Source: Thermoplasmatota archaeon | Lineage (GTDB): Archaea > Thermoplasmatota > Thermoplasmata > Thermoplasmatales > Thermoplasmataceae | Length of the DNA: 64,000 bases | Reading direction: 5' to 3' | Assembly (NCBI GenBank): GCA_023381355.1 | Contig: JAMCUL010000012.1 | Coordinates: 21,389 to 85,388 of the forward strand | In this document: piece by piece, positions 1 through 8,516 of the stretch | How positions within the stretch are numbered: position 1 is the stretch's first letter | How the letters are laid out: each line of letters starts with the position of its first letter | Program-made: the position numbers and the translations under genes | Notes under the pieces: model-generated | Database searches by the model: none | What the model saw: only the letters and a program-made list of their open reading frames with translations | Told to the model about the DNA's origin: nothing

Positions 1-258
1 TTTCCAACAAGGGTATCTGTTAAGAATGGGAAGGTTGTCATTGAGAATTTCCTTGGGGAAAGAAGCCAGAGGGAAGCACTCATTGTCGGAAGCACAAAGG
101 TATCCATAAAAGGAGACAGGATAACGCTTACAGGTATAGACAAGAGGGAACTGGGGGAAACATCATCCAATATAGAGAGGTCAACCAAGATAAGGGGATT
201 CGACCTCAGGATATTCCAGGATGGTATATTCCCAATAGAAACGGAGGAGAGTGAATAA
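1..258 (+). CDS. rpl6: 50S ribosomal protein L6 (uL6), C-terminal part
   Basis: The window opens inside this gene; 85 codons remain, open from base 1 to a TAA. The visible part is the second L6 domain. The segment [20 protein letters not shown] is the usual archaeal uL6 ending and contacts 23S rRNA near the sarcin-ricin loop region. It is followed directly by L32e, whose ATG shares the last A of the L6 stop codon (TAATG), as expected in the archaeal spc operon. The N-terminal half lies outside the window. Confidence 0.95.
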   Translation, partial: FPTRVSVKNGKVVIENFLGERSQREALIVGSTKVSIKGDRITLTGIDKRELGETSSNIERSTKIRGFDLRIFQDGIFPIETEESE

Positions 259-665
259 TGAATAGTATTAAGCCCACTCTTGACAGAAAGGCAAAGAGAT
301 TACTGAAGATCAAGAACAGGCAGGCAAGGAAGAGAGTGGAGTTCAGGAGGCAGGAATGGTTCAGGTACAAGAAGTTTGGCGAGGAGTGGAGAAAGCCAAG
401 GGGAAAGCACTCCAAGCTCAGGGAACATCTTGACTGGAGGCCACCTGTGGTTGATGCTGGATACAGGGGTCCAGCGGCTGTAAGAGGATTGCATCCATCA
501 GGTTTCAGGGAGGTGCTGGTGCACAATCTCAGGGAACTGGAATCCATTGACAACACCACTGAGGCATGCAGAATCGCATCTTCTGTAGGCAGCAGGAAGA
601 GGAGCGAGATAGAATCAAGGGCAGAGGAGCTCGGAATAAGGGTTCTCAACAGGAGCGTGCAGTAA
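258..665 (+). CDS. rpl32e: 50S ribosomal protein L32e (eL32)
   Basis: Archaeal/eukaryotic-specific large subunit protein of 135 residues, very basic at the N-terminus. The conserved core [20 protein letters not shown] is followed by a block ending in HPSGFREV, both typical of eL32. The ATG overlaps the L6 stop by one base, with a GGAGGAGAG Shine-Dalgarno just upstream. It sits between L6 and L19e, the standard archaeal spc order, so it is cotranscribed with them. Confidence 0.96.
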   Translation: MNSIKPTLDRKAKRLLKIKNRQARKRVEFRRQEWFRYKKFGEEWRKPRGKHSKLREHLDWRPPVVDAGYRGPAAVRGLHPSGFREVLVHNLRELESIDNTTEACRIASSVGSRKRSEIESRAEELGIRVLNRSVQ

Positions 666-1121
666 ATGAGGCTAGATACAGCAAGACGAATTGCATCGGA
701 TGAGTTCAAGGCTGGCGAATCAAGGGTATGGATAGATACAAACAGTATAAGTCTCATACAGGAAGCCGCAACGAGGCAGGATGTCAGGGAACTTATCCAG
801 AAGCACGTAATTCAGCTTAAGCAGAAGAAGGGAAATTCAAACGCCAGATTCAAGAAGAGACTGAAGCAGCTTGCAAAGGAGAGAAGGAGGGGCCCCGGAT
901 CAGTCAGGGGAACCAGAAATGCAAGATTCCCGAAGAAGAGGAGATGGATAAAGACCATCAGGGCCCTCAGGGACGAGCTGAGGACATTGAAATCCGAGGG
1001 AAAAATTGATGCAAAGGCATACAGGAAGTATTACAGGATAATCAAGGGCGGTACAATCAGGTCAAGGGCCCAGTTAAGGTCCCAGCTGAAGATTGCAGGA
1101 GTACTGGGTGAGGAGAAATGA
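666..1121 (+). CDS. rpl19e: 50S ribosomal protein L19e (eL19)
   Basis: The protein has 151 residues and starts MRLDTARRIASDEFKAGESR, the hallmark eL19 N-terminus. A basic central region (KERRRGPGSVRGTRNAR) is followed by a long charged helix. It is a large subunit protein that in archaea and eukaryotes bridges to the small subunit. The ATG follows the L32e stop with no gap, and the stop overlaps the L18 start by four bases (ATGA), pointing to coupled translation. Confidence 0.96.
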   Translation: MRLDTARRIASDEFKAGESRVWIDTNSISLIQEAATRQDVRELIQKHVIQLKQKKGNSNARFKKRLKQLAKERRRGPGSVRGTRNARFPKKRRWIKTIRALRDELRTLKSEGKIDAKAYRKYYRIIKGGTIRSRAQLRSQLKIAGVLGEEK

Positions 1122-1603
1122 AGACACCAACAGTTCTTAAAAGGAAAAAATCAGGAGTGACTGACTACAGGAAGAGGCTTGCCCTTCTTAGATCAGAGTC
1201 ACCACGGCTTGTGGTAAGGCCATCAAGAAAGGGAATAGTAAGCCAGCTGGTCGAATATGAACCGGTAGGGGACAGGGTAATGGCAACAGTAACTGATGTA
1301 AATCTCAAAAAGGAAATAAATACATCCGGAAACAATACCCAGGTAGCCTATCTCTCAGGATATATGCTTGGTCTCAAGGCAGCCACCATGGGGGTGGAAT
1401 ACGCGATACTGGACCCTGGAAGATACAACATAACGAAGGGAGGAAGGATAGCTGCCGTACTCAAGGGGTTCAAGGATGCAGGGATTGACGTGCCCAGTTC
1501 TGACGATATATTTCCCGGAGATGACAGAATTCAGGGAAAGCACCTGAAGAAACCTCTGGACATTGAGGAAATGAAGAAGAAGATACAGGAGAAGGTGAAG
1601 TAG
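1118..1603 (+). CDS. rpl18: 50S ribosomal protein L18 (uL18)
   Basis: uL18 binds 5S rRNA in the central protuberance. The 161-residue protein has the expected DYRKRLALLRSESPRLVVRPS N-terminal region (first 20 residues of it visible as DYRKRLALLRSESPRLVVRP) and an archaeal-type C-terminal extension rich in Lys. The start overlaps the L19e stop by ATGA. S5 follows one base after the TAG, as in other archaeal spc operons. Confidence 0.95.
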   Translation: MKTPTVLKRKKSGVTDYRKRLALLRSESPRLVVRPSRKGIVSQLVEYEPVGDRVMATVTDVNLKKEINTSGNNTQVAYLSGYMLGLKAATMGVEYAILDPGRYNITKGGRIAAVLKGFKDAGIDVPSSDDIFPGDDRIQGKHLKKPLDIEEMKKKIQEKVK

Positions 1604-1604
1604 G

Positions 1605-2267
1605 ATGGAAGATGAAAAGTGGATACCAAGAACAGAACTGGGAAAGATGGTAGCTTCCGGGCAGATCAAGTCCATGTCCGAGGCACTTGCAACAAAGCTG
1701 CCTCTCAGGGAGTACCAGATCGTCGATTTATTGATGCCTGACCTGAAGGATGAAATCATATACATAGAAAGGGCACAGAGAATGACCGATTCAGGAAGGA
1801 GAATGAACTATTCAATAACCGCAGTTGTTGGCAACGAGGATGGATTTGTGGGACTCGGAAGGGGCAAGGCCAAGGAGGCTGCACCCGCAATAAGAAAGGC
1901 AATAAACAACGCGAAATTGAATCTCATAGAAATCAGGAGGGGCTGTGGATCCTGGGAATGTGGTTGTGGCAGGGCACACACCTTACCGTTCACCGTAAAC
2001 GGGCATGTCGGATCTGTATCTGTAAGGCTTAAGCCCTCTCCACAGGGAGTCGGAAGGGCTACAGGTGATGTGGCCAAGACGATTCTCAGGATGGCTGGCA
2101 TTGAGGATGCATGGGGATTTGCAAAGGGTCATACCAAGACTACCGTTAATTATGCAGAGGCAACATTTGCCGCGCTCAAGCAAACCATAGAGTTGAGGAT
2201 CAACCCGGCAATTCAGCTGAGTACACCAATATATACAGGGAGTGTTTCAAATGCTGGCAGTCATTAG
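1605..2267 (+). CDS. rps5: 30S ribosomal protein S5 (uS5)
   Basis: uS5 has a double-stranded-RNA-binding-like N-terminal domain and a second alpha/beta domain, and takes part in decoding fidelity. Here 220 residues include the family segments AVVGNEDGFVGLGRGKAKE and, near the C-terminus, GMEDAWGFAKGHT-like sequence (IEDAWGFAKGHTKT). The archaeal insert GCGSWECGCG with four Cys is present. The ATG follows the L18 stop closely, with GGAG upstream. The end overlaps the L30 start region. Confidence 0.95.
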   Translation: MEDEKWIPRTELGKMVASGQIKSMSEALATKLPLREYQIVDLLMPDLKDEIIYIERAQRMTDSGRRMNYSITAVVGNEDGFVGLGRGKAKEAAPAIRKAINNAKLNLIEIRRGCGSWECGCGRAHTLPFTVNGHVGSVSVRLKPSPQGVGRATGDVAKTILRMAGIEDAWGFAKGHTKTTVNYAEATFAALKQTIELRINPAIQLSTPIYTGSVSNAGSH

Positions 2268-2748
2268 AATTAGAGGAAGAACCGGAATGAAGCCACAGGC
2301 CGACAAGACAGTGGGCCTGCTGAGGCTTCACAGGATAAACCACATGGTGATAATACCCGAATCTGAAACAACAAAAGGCATGCTTCAGATCGCAAAGGAT
2401 TATGTAACATGGGGAGAAATTGACAAGGACACTCTGGTTGAAGTCCTTAAGGCAAGGGCACTCCTTTCCGGCAGGAAGAAGCTGACAGAGGAATACATAA
2501 AGGAGAATCTTTCGATGGGAGGATTCGATGAGCTTGCTGACGCACTTCTTTCCGGAAAGATCAAATATGGGGATATTCCCAATATTGTCCCGCTGTTCAG
2601 GATGCACCCGCCAGCTGGAGGACTGGAATACATAAGGAAGTCTGTTGGTGAGGGCGGCACTTCGGGATACAGGGGAAGCGAAATAAATAAGTTGATAAGG
2701 AAAATGCTTGTTCCAGGGGTGAAAATAGATGGTACGAACAAAAACTAA
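2251..2748 (+). CDS. rpl30: 50S ribosomal protein L30 (uL30)
   Basis: This is the long archaeal form of uL30, about 165 residues, beginning LAVIRIRGRTGMKP and carrying the conserved block RLHRINHMVI. The ORF track starts at a GTG at 2242, but the ATG at 2251 gives the family N-terminus directly and has a GGGAG motif upstream, so it is preferred. The start lies within the last codons of S5 (17-base overlap). The end overlaps L15 by 20 bases. It is part of the spc-type operon. Confidence 0.93.
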   Translation: MLAVIRIRGRTGMKPQADKTVGLLRLHRINHMVIIPESETTKGMLQIAKDYVTWGEIDKDTLVEVLKARALLSGRKKLTEEYIKENLSMGGFDELADALLSGKIKYGDIPNIVPLFRMHPPAGGLEYIRKSVGEGGTSGYRGSEINKLIRKMLVPGVKIDGTNKN

Positions 2749-3172
2749 GAAGCAGAGAGGAGGCCACTACGGCAGGGGGATGAAAGCCGGTAGGGGAAAG
2801 GGAAAGAGAGGAGGATCCGGAATGTCAGGACTTGGGAAGCACAGGGCAGTCTGGATGCTGAAATATGACAGGGAGCACTTTGGAACACATGGATTCAAGA
2901 GCCATAAGATGAGCAACATTGAAATTCCAATTACCCTCAGGGAGCTCACTGAATCAATAGAAACTTTTCGAAACAAGGGATACGTCACTGAATCAGAGGG
3001 TACCACAGTAATAGACCTTAAGTCTGCAGGATATACAAAGTTGCTTTCATCTGGAGAATTCAGGGTTAAATCAAGGATAATTGTGCCCAAGGCGACCGAA
3101 AGATGCATAAATAAGCTTAGCACTCTAGGGATATCGGTAGAATCAGATGACGAAGGAAATTCCGAGGAATAA
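2729..3172 (+). CDS. rpl15: 50S ribosomal protein L15 (uL15)
   Basis: uL15 is a large subunit protein with a Gly/Arg/Lys-rich N-terminal tail that threads into 23S rRNA. That tail is plain here (GGHYGRGMKAGRGKGKRGG), followed by a globular domain with an acidic end (DDEGNSEE). At 147 residues it has normal archaeal size. An AGGGGTG Shine-Dalgarno sits about 7 nt before the ATG. It precedes and overlaps secY, as in nearly all archaeal and bacterial spc operons. Confidence 0.95.
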   Translation: MVRTKTKKQRGGHYGRGMKAGRGKGKRGGSGMSGLGKHRAVWMLKYDREHFGTHGFKSHKMSNIEIPITLRELTESIETFRNKGYVTESEGTTVIDLKSAGYTKLLSSGEFRVKSRIIVPKATERCINKLSTLGISVESDDEGNSEE

Positions 3173-4916
3173 GGCAACAGCAGTCCCTGTGATAATCGTC
3201 TATATTATGACGATTGCAGGGTTCTGGTACTTCAGCAAGCTGCCTGCATTACAGATGGCCATAGCGGCACTCATAATTTCGCCGCTTTTTGGCATAACAT
3301 ACCTTGTTGTGAGTTATGCTGGCCCGAAGAAGTCGAAGCTGTATGGACTTGAAAACCTGACAGCGAAGCTTCCGGCTGTGAAGAAGGCGAAGGGTCACGT
3401 TCAGTTCAAGTACAAGTTGATGTGGACATTTGTTGTAGTCGTTCTCTATTTTGCCCTTACGAACATCTATATCTACGGATTGAACACAACAAATTCAATT
3501 GATGTCTTTGCATCATTCAGGGCTATTTTTGCGGGGGCAGAAGGATCACTCATGGATCTTGGAATAGGTCCTATCGTTACTGCAAGTATAGTTATGCAGC
3601 TTTTTGCAGGGGCAAAGATCTTCAATGTAGATCTGACAAACTCTGAGGACAAGGCAATATACCAGGGTGTCCAGAAACTCATGGTTATCCTGATGATATT
3701 TGTCGAGGCAATCCCTCAGGCATTTGGATACCTGGTTCCTGATGCAGGTCTTGTATCTGGCCTGAATGGCCTTGTTCCAGGTTATGGAAACTTCCTCGCG
3801 AGTTCAATAATTGTAATCCAGCTGTTCTTCGGATCCTATCTCGTTTTCCTTATGGATGAGCTTGTTTCAAAGTATGGAATTGGCTCTGGTATCTCACTCT
3901 TCATTGCAGCCGGGGTCTCACAGCAGCTTTTTACGGGCGCATTCAACTGGGCACCTCAAAATCTAACTGTACCTCTTTCACTTTCAAACCCTCCAGCAGG
4001 AACAATTCCCGATATATTCTATACAATAATAAACGGAGGGGCATCATACCTCCAATCTGCCTCCGGCATCCCGAGACTTCTTTTCGGTGAGCCCAATCCT
4101 ATCATAGCACTACTTGGAACGCTTCTCATATTCTTCATAGTTGCATACTTCCAGAGCAGTAAGGTTGAGTTACCGATAGCGCACGAAAGGGTCAGGGGTG
4201 CAAGGGGCAGGTATCCCCTGCAGTTATTCTATGCGTCAAACATACCGGTTATCCTTGCGACTGCACTTCTTGCGAACGTCTCAATGTGGACACTTCTATT
4301 CTGGAGTAGTCCGGCGTTGAGCAGGATCCCGATTCTGGGGCATAACCCATATCTTGGATCATATCTTACACCAGCGGTAGCTAAAACACTCAATGTATCA
4401 TCTACTACACCGACCGGGGGGCTTGCATTCTATCTTTACACGCCAAATGGGCTGGCTAATTGGCTCTTCCCGATATTCCAGCCCCAGATATACGGTACCA
4501 CGGTGCTGTTCGGGCATACTCCACTGGAGGAGGTACTCCACGTGGTCATATTCCTCGGTTTCCTGACAGGGGCCAGCATATTATTCGCCAAGTTCTGGAT
4601 TGAGACCACAAACATGGGACCGAACGCAGTAGCAAAGCAGATCATATCTTCCGGAATGCAGATACCCGGTTTCAGGCGTGATCCTAAAATCCTGGAAAGG
4701 GTACTGAAGAAGTATATTCCTGTGATAACCATATTCAGTGGTGCAGCCGTTGGTCTTCTTGCAGCAGCAGCCGACCTGATAGGTACAGTGGGGAATACGT
4801 CAGGCACGGGCCTGCTTCTGGCTGTGGGTATAGTGATCCAGTTCTACGAGGCTGTTGGAAGGGAGCAGATAATGGAGATGCACCCGCTCATCCGGCAGTT
4901 CTTTGTGGAGGGATGA
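3147..4916 (+). CDS. secY: Protein translocase subunit SecY, with extra N-terminal membrane hairpin
   Basis: SecY is the channel of the Sec translocon in the cytoplasmic membrane. The canonical SecY start (amphipathic helix, then TM1) is at residues 66-100. The plug region and later segments such as MDELVSKYGIGSGISLFIAA and the cytosolic loop HERVRGARGRYPLQLFYASN are clear. At 589 residues it is well over 100 longer than typical archaeal SecY. Part of the excess is two added hydrophobic segments at about residues 13-30 and 35-57. A long periplasmic-side loop follows around residues 265-310. The ATG overlaps L15 by 26 bases. In-frame ATGs exist at M21 and M37 but then none until M92 inside TM1, so most of the extension must be translated. 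Confidence 0.95.
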   Translation: MTKEIPRNKATAVPVIIVYIMTIAGFWYFSKLPALQMAIAALIISPLFGITYLVVSYAGPKKSKLYGLENLTAKLPAVKKAKGHVQFKYKLMWTFVVVVLYFALTNIYIYGLNTTNSIDVFASFRAIFAGAEGSLMDLGIGPIVTASIVMQLFAGAKIFNVDLTNSEDKAIYQGVQKLMVILMIFVEAIPQAFGYLVPDAGLVSGLNGLVPGYGNFLASSIIVIQLFFGSYLVFLMDELVSKYGIGSGISLFIAAGVSQQLFTGAFNWAPQNLTVPLSLSNPPAGTIPDIFYTIINGGASYLQSASGIPRLLFGEPNPIIALLGTLLIFFIVAYFQSSKVELPIAHERVRGARGRYPLQLFYASNIPVILATALLANVSMWTLLFWSSPALSRIPILGHNPYLGSYLTPAVAKTLNVSSTTPTGGLAFYLYTPNGLANWLFPIFQPQIYGTTVLFGHTPLEEVLHVVIFLGFLTGASILFAKFWIETTNMGPNAVAKQIISSGMQIPGFRRDPKILERVLKKYIPVITIFSGAAVGLLAAAADLIGTVGNTSGTGLLLAVGIVIQFYEAVGREQIMEMHPLIRQFFVEG

Positions 4917-4919
4917 AGG

Positions 4920-5468
4920 TTGAGAGTGGTGATAGCCGGTGTTGCAGGAGTTGGGAAATCAACTGTACTGAAGCACCTGGCAAAAAATACCAGCTACGAT
5001 ATTATAAACTATGGAACTCTCATGTTTGAGATGGCGAAGGATATAAAACTGGTAGAATCCAGGGATGAGATAAGGAAACTTAATGTGGAAACCCAGATCA
5101 ATTTACAGAAGAAGGCTGCCTCAACAATAGGCCAGATGAATGATGTCGTGATCGACACCCATATGGCCATAAGAGGAAATCAGGGATTCCTGCCTGGTCT
5201 TCCAGAATGGGTAATAAGGGAACTCAAGGTATCAGCATTCTTCCTGCTCGAGGCAAGTCCTGAGGAGATCAAGAAGAGACGTGACAATGATGCTTCAAGA
5301 ACACGTGACAACGAAACAGTTGATGATATAAGGCTCCACCAGGAGGTCAACCGCATGTATGCAGTATCTTATTCTGTTTACACAGGGGCGACAGTCAGTT
5401 TTATAAATAATGGTGAGGGAAAGCCGGAAAGTGCGTCTGAGGAGATTGTGAGGAGGCTTGCGAGATGA
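4920..5468 (+). CDS. adkA: Archaeal-type adenylate kinase
   Basis: Adenylate kinase interconverts ATP+AMP and 2 ADP. The 182-residue protein begins MRVVIAGVAGVGKST, the archaeal AdkA P-loop (GVAGVGKST, residues 7-15). It then follows the AdkA pattern (IDTHMAIR; a late SVYTGATVSFINN block) rather than bacterial Adk. The start is a TTG three bases after the secY stop, with GGAGGG upstream; a GTG at 4926 is possible but would cut the N-terminal strand. The secY-adk-DUF106-cmk order is typical of Euryarchaeota. Confidence 0.92.
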   Translation: MRVVIAGVAGVGKSTVLKHLAKNTSYDIINYGTLMFEMAKDIKLVESRDEIRKLNVETQINLQKKAASTIGQMNDVVIDTHMAIRGNQGFLPGLPEWVIRELKVSAFFLLEASPEEIKKRRDNDASRTRDNETVDDIRLHQEVNRMYAVSYSVYTGATVSFINNGEGKPESASEEIVRRLAR

Positions 5469-6154
5469 CTGAGCAGGACAGGAAGCTTGAGCAGATGCAG
5501 CGGCAGAAGGAAATGACAAAATCACTCTACAAGTTTCAGGGTTTATATTTCCTGGTATTCATTTTCAGTATAGTCGTCATATACATATTGCCAGTGAGGG
5601 ACGCCATAGGCAGTGCATTCCAGTTCGTGCTTGGGCCACTCATAGGTTTTGGCTATAAATATCCAGTACTGACCATAACACTTTCAGGTATCATAACCGG
5701 TCTTGTAAGCGGTATACCGAGATATTTCTTTACGGACTGGGTTAAAATAGGAAAGGCGCAGACAAGACAGAGGGCATTCAGCCAGGCAATGTCGAAAGCT
5801 TACAGGGACAATGACAGGGATAAGGTGAACAAATTGAACAAGATGAGGCAGGATATGATGCTTGAACAACAGGCAACCCAGATGGCGAGCACAACGCCTC
5901 TCATATTTCTCTCAATGTTCACGCTTCTTATCTTCGTCTGGCTCTACTATTTCCTATCAAACCTTAAATTCCCTTATGTGTCCTTCCCATGGGCATCCAA
6001 TACAAACCTCAATGCGGTACTCGGATTCTTCCCAAGCTGGATCATAATATCGTTCATGTCAAACATGGTTGTGGGATACTTCATAACAATGGTCATTAAA
6101 TACGTGGATTTCTCCTACAAAATCAGAAAGGAGGAGGCCGAATACCCTGCATGA
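5465..6154 (+). CDS. DUF106 membrane protein, YidC/EMC3-like insertase family
   Basis: The 229-residue protein has an N-terminal charged helix and hydrophobic segments at about 27-47, 50-75, 143-166 and 195-215. A long cytosolic charged hairpin (about 96-140, rich in Lys/Arg/Gln/Met) lies between them. This is the layout of archaeal DUF106 proteins, which structural work (MJ0480) placed with YidC/Oxa1/EMC3 insertases. Its place between adk and cmk beside secY supports a role in membrane protein insertion. The ATG overlaps the adk stop. Function here is inferred from family and neighbourhood. Confidence 0.88.
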   Translation: MTEQDRKLEQMQRQKEMTKSLYKFQGLYFLVFIFSIVVIYILPVRDAIGSAFQFVLGPLIGFGYKYPVLTITLSGIITGLVSGIPRYFFTDWVKIGKAQTRQRAFSQAMSKAYRDNDRDKVNKLNKMRQDMMLEQQATQMASTTPLIFLSMFTLLIFVWLYYFLSNLKFPYVSFPWASNTNLNAVLGFFPSWIIISFMSNMVVGYFITMVIKYVDFSYKIRKEEAEYPA

Positions 6155-6678
6155 GAATAACTGTTAGCGGCCATATTGGAAGTGGCAAGTCTACAGTTTC
6201 AAATTTCCTTGGACAGCTTACCGGTTTCAAGGTATATTCAGGAGGCTTTTTTTTCAGGAAGCTTGCAGAAGATCGGGGAATGACCATAGAGGAATTCAAT
6301 AAGTTTGCTGAGAACGACGATACCATGGACTTCATTCTAAACAGGGAAATAGAGGTCTTCCTGAGGGATAATGATAATATAATCGTGGAGTCAAGGCTCA
6401 GCGGCTGGATTGCTCACTCGTCTGGAATAGATGCATTCAAGGTATTTCTTGACGCACCCCTTGATGAGAGAATCCGGCGGGTAGGAATCCGGGAAACATC
6501 TCCTGATATCAGAAACAGGGTTATATCAAGGGAAGAGTCGGAGGATCTCCGTTTCAGGAACTACTTCAATTTTGATATGGATGATAAAAGCATATATGAT
6601 GCAGTAATAGATACCACAGAAGGTGGAGCAGATTATGTTGCAAAAAAAATCTACAGTATCATCTTTCCCCATGGGTGA
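6151..6678 (+). CDS. cmk: Cytidylate kinase, archaeal type
   Basis: Cmk phosphorylates CMP/dCMP with ATP. The 175-residue protein starts MRITVSGHIGSGKSTVSNFL, with the P-loop at residues 7-14, and has the compact archaeal Cmk length without the bacterial insert. The segments IIVESRLSGW and LDAPLDERIRRV fit the CMP-binding and lid regions. Its ATG overlaps the stop of the DUF106 gene by four bases. The 3' end overlaps the truB start. Confidence 0.92.
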   Translation: MRITVSGHIGSGKSTVSNFLGQLTGFKVYSGGFFFRKLAEDRGMTIEEFNKFAENDDTMDFILNREIEVFLRDNDNIIVESRLSGWIAHSSGIDAFKVFLDAPLDERIRRVGIRETSPDIRNRVISREESEDLRFRNYFNFDMDDKSIYDAVIDTTEGGADYVAKKIYSIIFPHG

Positions 6679-7720
6679 GGAAGGCTGTTTCCTGTGCATA
6701 GACAAACCAAAGGGACCTACGAGCCATCAGGTGGATCACTGGGTCAGGGAAATAACCGGAGTTGAGAAGGTTGGCCACGTGGGAACCCTTGATCCACAGG
6801 CGACAGGGCTGCTCGTGATGGCCATGGGGAAGGCTGTCAGGCTGGTTGAGATAGCCCATGAGCAACCGAAGGAATACATTGCCTCAATGAAGCTCCACAG
6901 CCAGGTTGACGAGAAGAGCATAAGGGATGTCTTCAATATTTTCACCGGAACAATCTATCAGCTCCCTCCACTTAAGAGCGCCGTGGTAAGAAGGATTCGT
7001 CCTAAGAAGATCTATGAACTTGAAATTATGGAGATCGATGACAGGGATATTCTTTTCAGGGTAAAGTGCGAATCAGGAACATATGTGAGGACACTCTGCC
7101 TTGACATCGGCTATATACTTGGAACAAGGGCTAACATGACAGATCTCAGAAGGACCAGCACCCTTCCTTTTACAGAGAAGGACTGCATTACCCTCCAGCA
7201 GCTGAGTGATTACATGATTCTTGCGCAAAAGGGGAACGACAAGCTTCTGAGGGCAGCCATATATTCTCCCTCTTTCCTCTTCTCCCCATATCCAAAGGTG
7301 GTTGTGAAGGATTCAGCAGTTGGAACAATCTCACACGGTTCGGATCTCTATCCGGGCGGGCTCAAGGCTATAATAGGAAACCCACTGGAAGGTGACAGGG
7401 TTGGTGTTTTCTCGGAAGGGGGAAAGCTTGTTGGCACTGGAAAGATGCTAATTTCATATAACCAGATCATGGAGACCAAGATTGTGGATTTTGACAGGGT
7501 ACTTGTAGATCCAGGACCGGCAAAGCACATGAAAACTGAGCCAGAGAAGGTAAAGCCTGAAGTCCGGACATATGGTGACAGGGGCAGCAGGCCGAGGAAG
7601 AATGATGCATACAGCAGGCAACCTGACAGAAATCATCATGGATCGTCGCATGAGAAGCGCAACTTCAGTGGAAATGAGCGTGCAAGAAGGCCAGAACAGA
7701 GGGAAAGAAGGAGGCGCTGA
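6635..7720 (+). CDS. cbf5: tRNA/rRNA pseudouridine synthase TruB/Cbf5
   Basis: This is the pseudouridine synthase that in archaea works with Nop10, Gar1 and L7Ae in H/ACA RNPs and can also modify tRNA U55. The catalytic Asp lies in HVGTLDPQATGLLV. The TruB segments CIDKPKGPTSH and SGTYVRTLCLDIGY are present, and a PUA domain follows at about residues 230-305. A long Arg/His/Gly-rich disordered tail (RGSRPRKN to RRRR) closes the protein. The track starts at GTG 6623. ATG 6635 has GGAG six bases upstream and is preferred; ATG 6671 at the cmk stop would also give a complete enzyme. Nop10 is encoded at 12481. Confidence 0.9.
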   Translation: MLQKKSTVSSFPMGEEGCFLCIDKPKGPTSHQVDHWVREITGVEKVGHVGTLDPQATGLLVMAMGKAVRLVEIAHEQPKEYIASMKLHSQVDEKSIRDVFNIFTGTIYQLPPLKSAVVRRIRPKKIYELEIMEIDDRDILFRVKCESGTYVRTLCLDIGYILGTRANMTDLRRTSTLPFTEKDCITLQQLSDYMILAQKGNDKLLRAAIYSPSFLFSPYPKVVVKDSAVGTISHGSDLYPGGLKAIIGNPLEGDRVGVFSEGGKLVGTGKMLISYNQIMETKIVDFDRVLVDPGPAKHMKTEPEKVKPEVRTYGDRGSRPRKNDAYSRQPDRNHHGSSHEKRNFSGNERARRPEQRERRRR

Positions 7721-7724
7721 CCTG

Positions 7725-8516
7725 ATGCATGAATACAGGAAATGGTATGGAAAGAATGTGAATGGCGAGTTTGCCTGGTATGCTGGCCTTGAGGATGATC
7801 CTCAGGCGGTTTTTGAAAAACTATCTGGGGGCATGGATGTACAGACCGTAAGGGAGAAACCTGGAAGCATGCCTGACCTGAGGGAGGCAATGATCGGGTA
7901 TGGAAAGACCTGCCTCAAAAACTCCCTGGGGGAAGACTGGAAACTTGTGAAACTGATTAACGTGTACTTCTCAATGGACGAACTAATCAATACGCTTTAT
8001 GAAAAGTCCCTTTCCCTTTCGCTTATTACCGGGGAGCATAACGGGAAGGAGCAGTTTTTCCGTGATCTTGCTGGCAGCGGGAATGAGGGAATGAAGACGA
8101 TCGGGAACCTCGGTAATGAGATGATCCTGCGCAGGGAGGAACTGTGGGGTGACATCCAGAGGAAGATGGAGGCAATACTCCCCGGTTCATGCCGGCTCGC
8201 GGGCACATTAACTGTGGCAGAGCTCCTTGCCCATTTTGGGAACATGGAGAGGCTTGCAATGAGCCGATCATCATCAATACAGATGGCCGGAGCTGAAAAA
8301 TCACTTTTTATAAGCAAGATGAAGGGCGTGAAAAATCCAAAATATGGACTCATATATAAGTGCCCTGTTGTTTCATCTGCTCCTGCACCGAAGAGGGGAA
8401 AGGTCGCAAGGAAACTCGCAGGAAAACTTACAATCTGCATCAGGGCAGATTTTTCAGGGAATCCCATTCAGGAAGACCAGATAGATAGAATGAAGGAGAA
8501 GGTAACTCAGGCCTGA
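7725..8516 (+). CDS. nop5: Nop5/Nop56-family C/D box RNP core protein, short form
   Basis: Nop5 scaffolds archaeal C/D box sRNPs that guide 2'-O-methylation with fibrillarin and L7Ae. The Nop domain is clear in the C-terminal half: SSSIQMAGAEKSLF, then PKYGLIYKCPVVSSAPAPKR and GKVARKLAGKLTICIRADFS. A coiled-coil-like stretch precedes it. At 263 residues it is much shorter than most archaeal Nop5 proteins (commonly over 350), with a reduced N-terminal domain and no basic tail. ATG 7725 lies four bases past the cbf5 stop; the upstream in-frame extension in the track overlaps cbf5 and looks unreal. No fibrillarin gene is adjacent. Confidence 0.85.
   Translation: MHEYRKWYGKNVNGEFAWYAGLEDDPQAVFEKLSGGMDVQTVREKPGSMPDLREAMIGYGKTCLKNSLGEDWKLVKLINVYFSMDELINTLYEKSLSLSLITGEHNGKEQFFRDLAGSGNEGMKTIGNLGNEMILRREELWGDIQRKMEAILPGSCRLAGTLTVAELLAHFGNMERLAMSRSSSIQMAGAEKSLFISKMKGVKNPKYGLIYKCPVVSSAPAPKRGKVARKLAGKLTICIRADFSGNPIQEDQIDRMKEKVTQA

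Noticed and set aside
7572-7724. N-terminal extension of Nop5 into cbf5
   Set aside because: The upstream 51 codons overlap the basic tail of cbf5 in another frame and have no Nop5 similarity.
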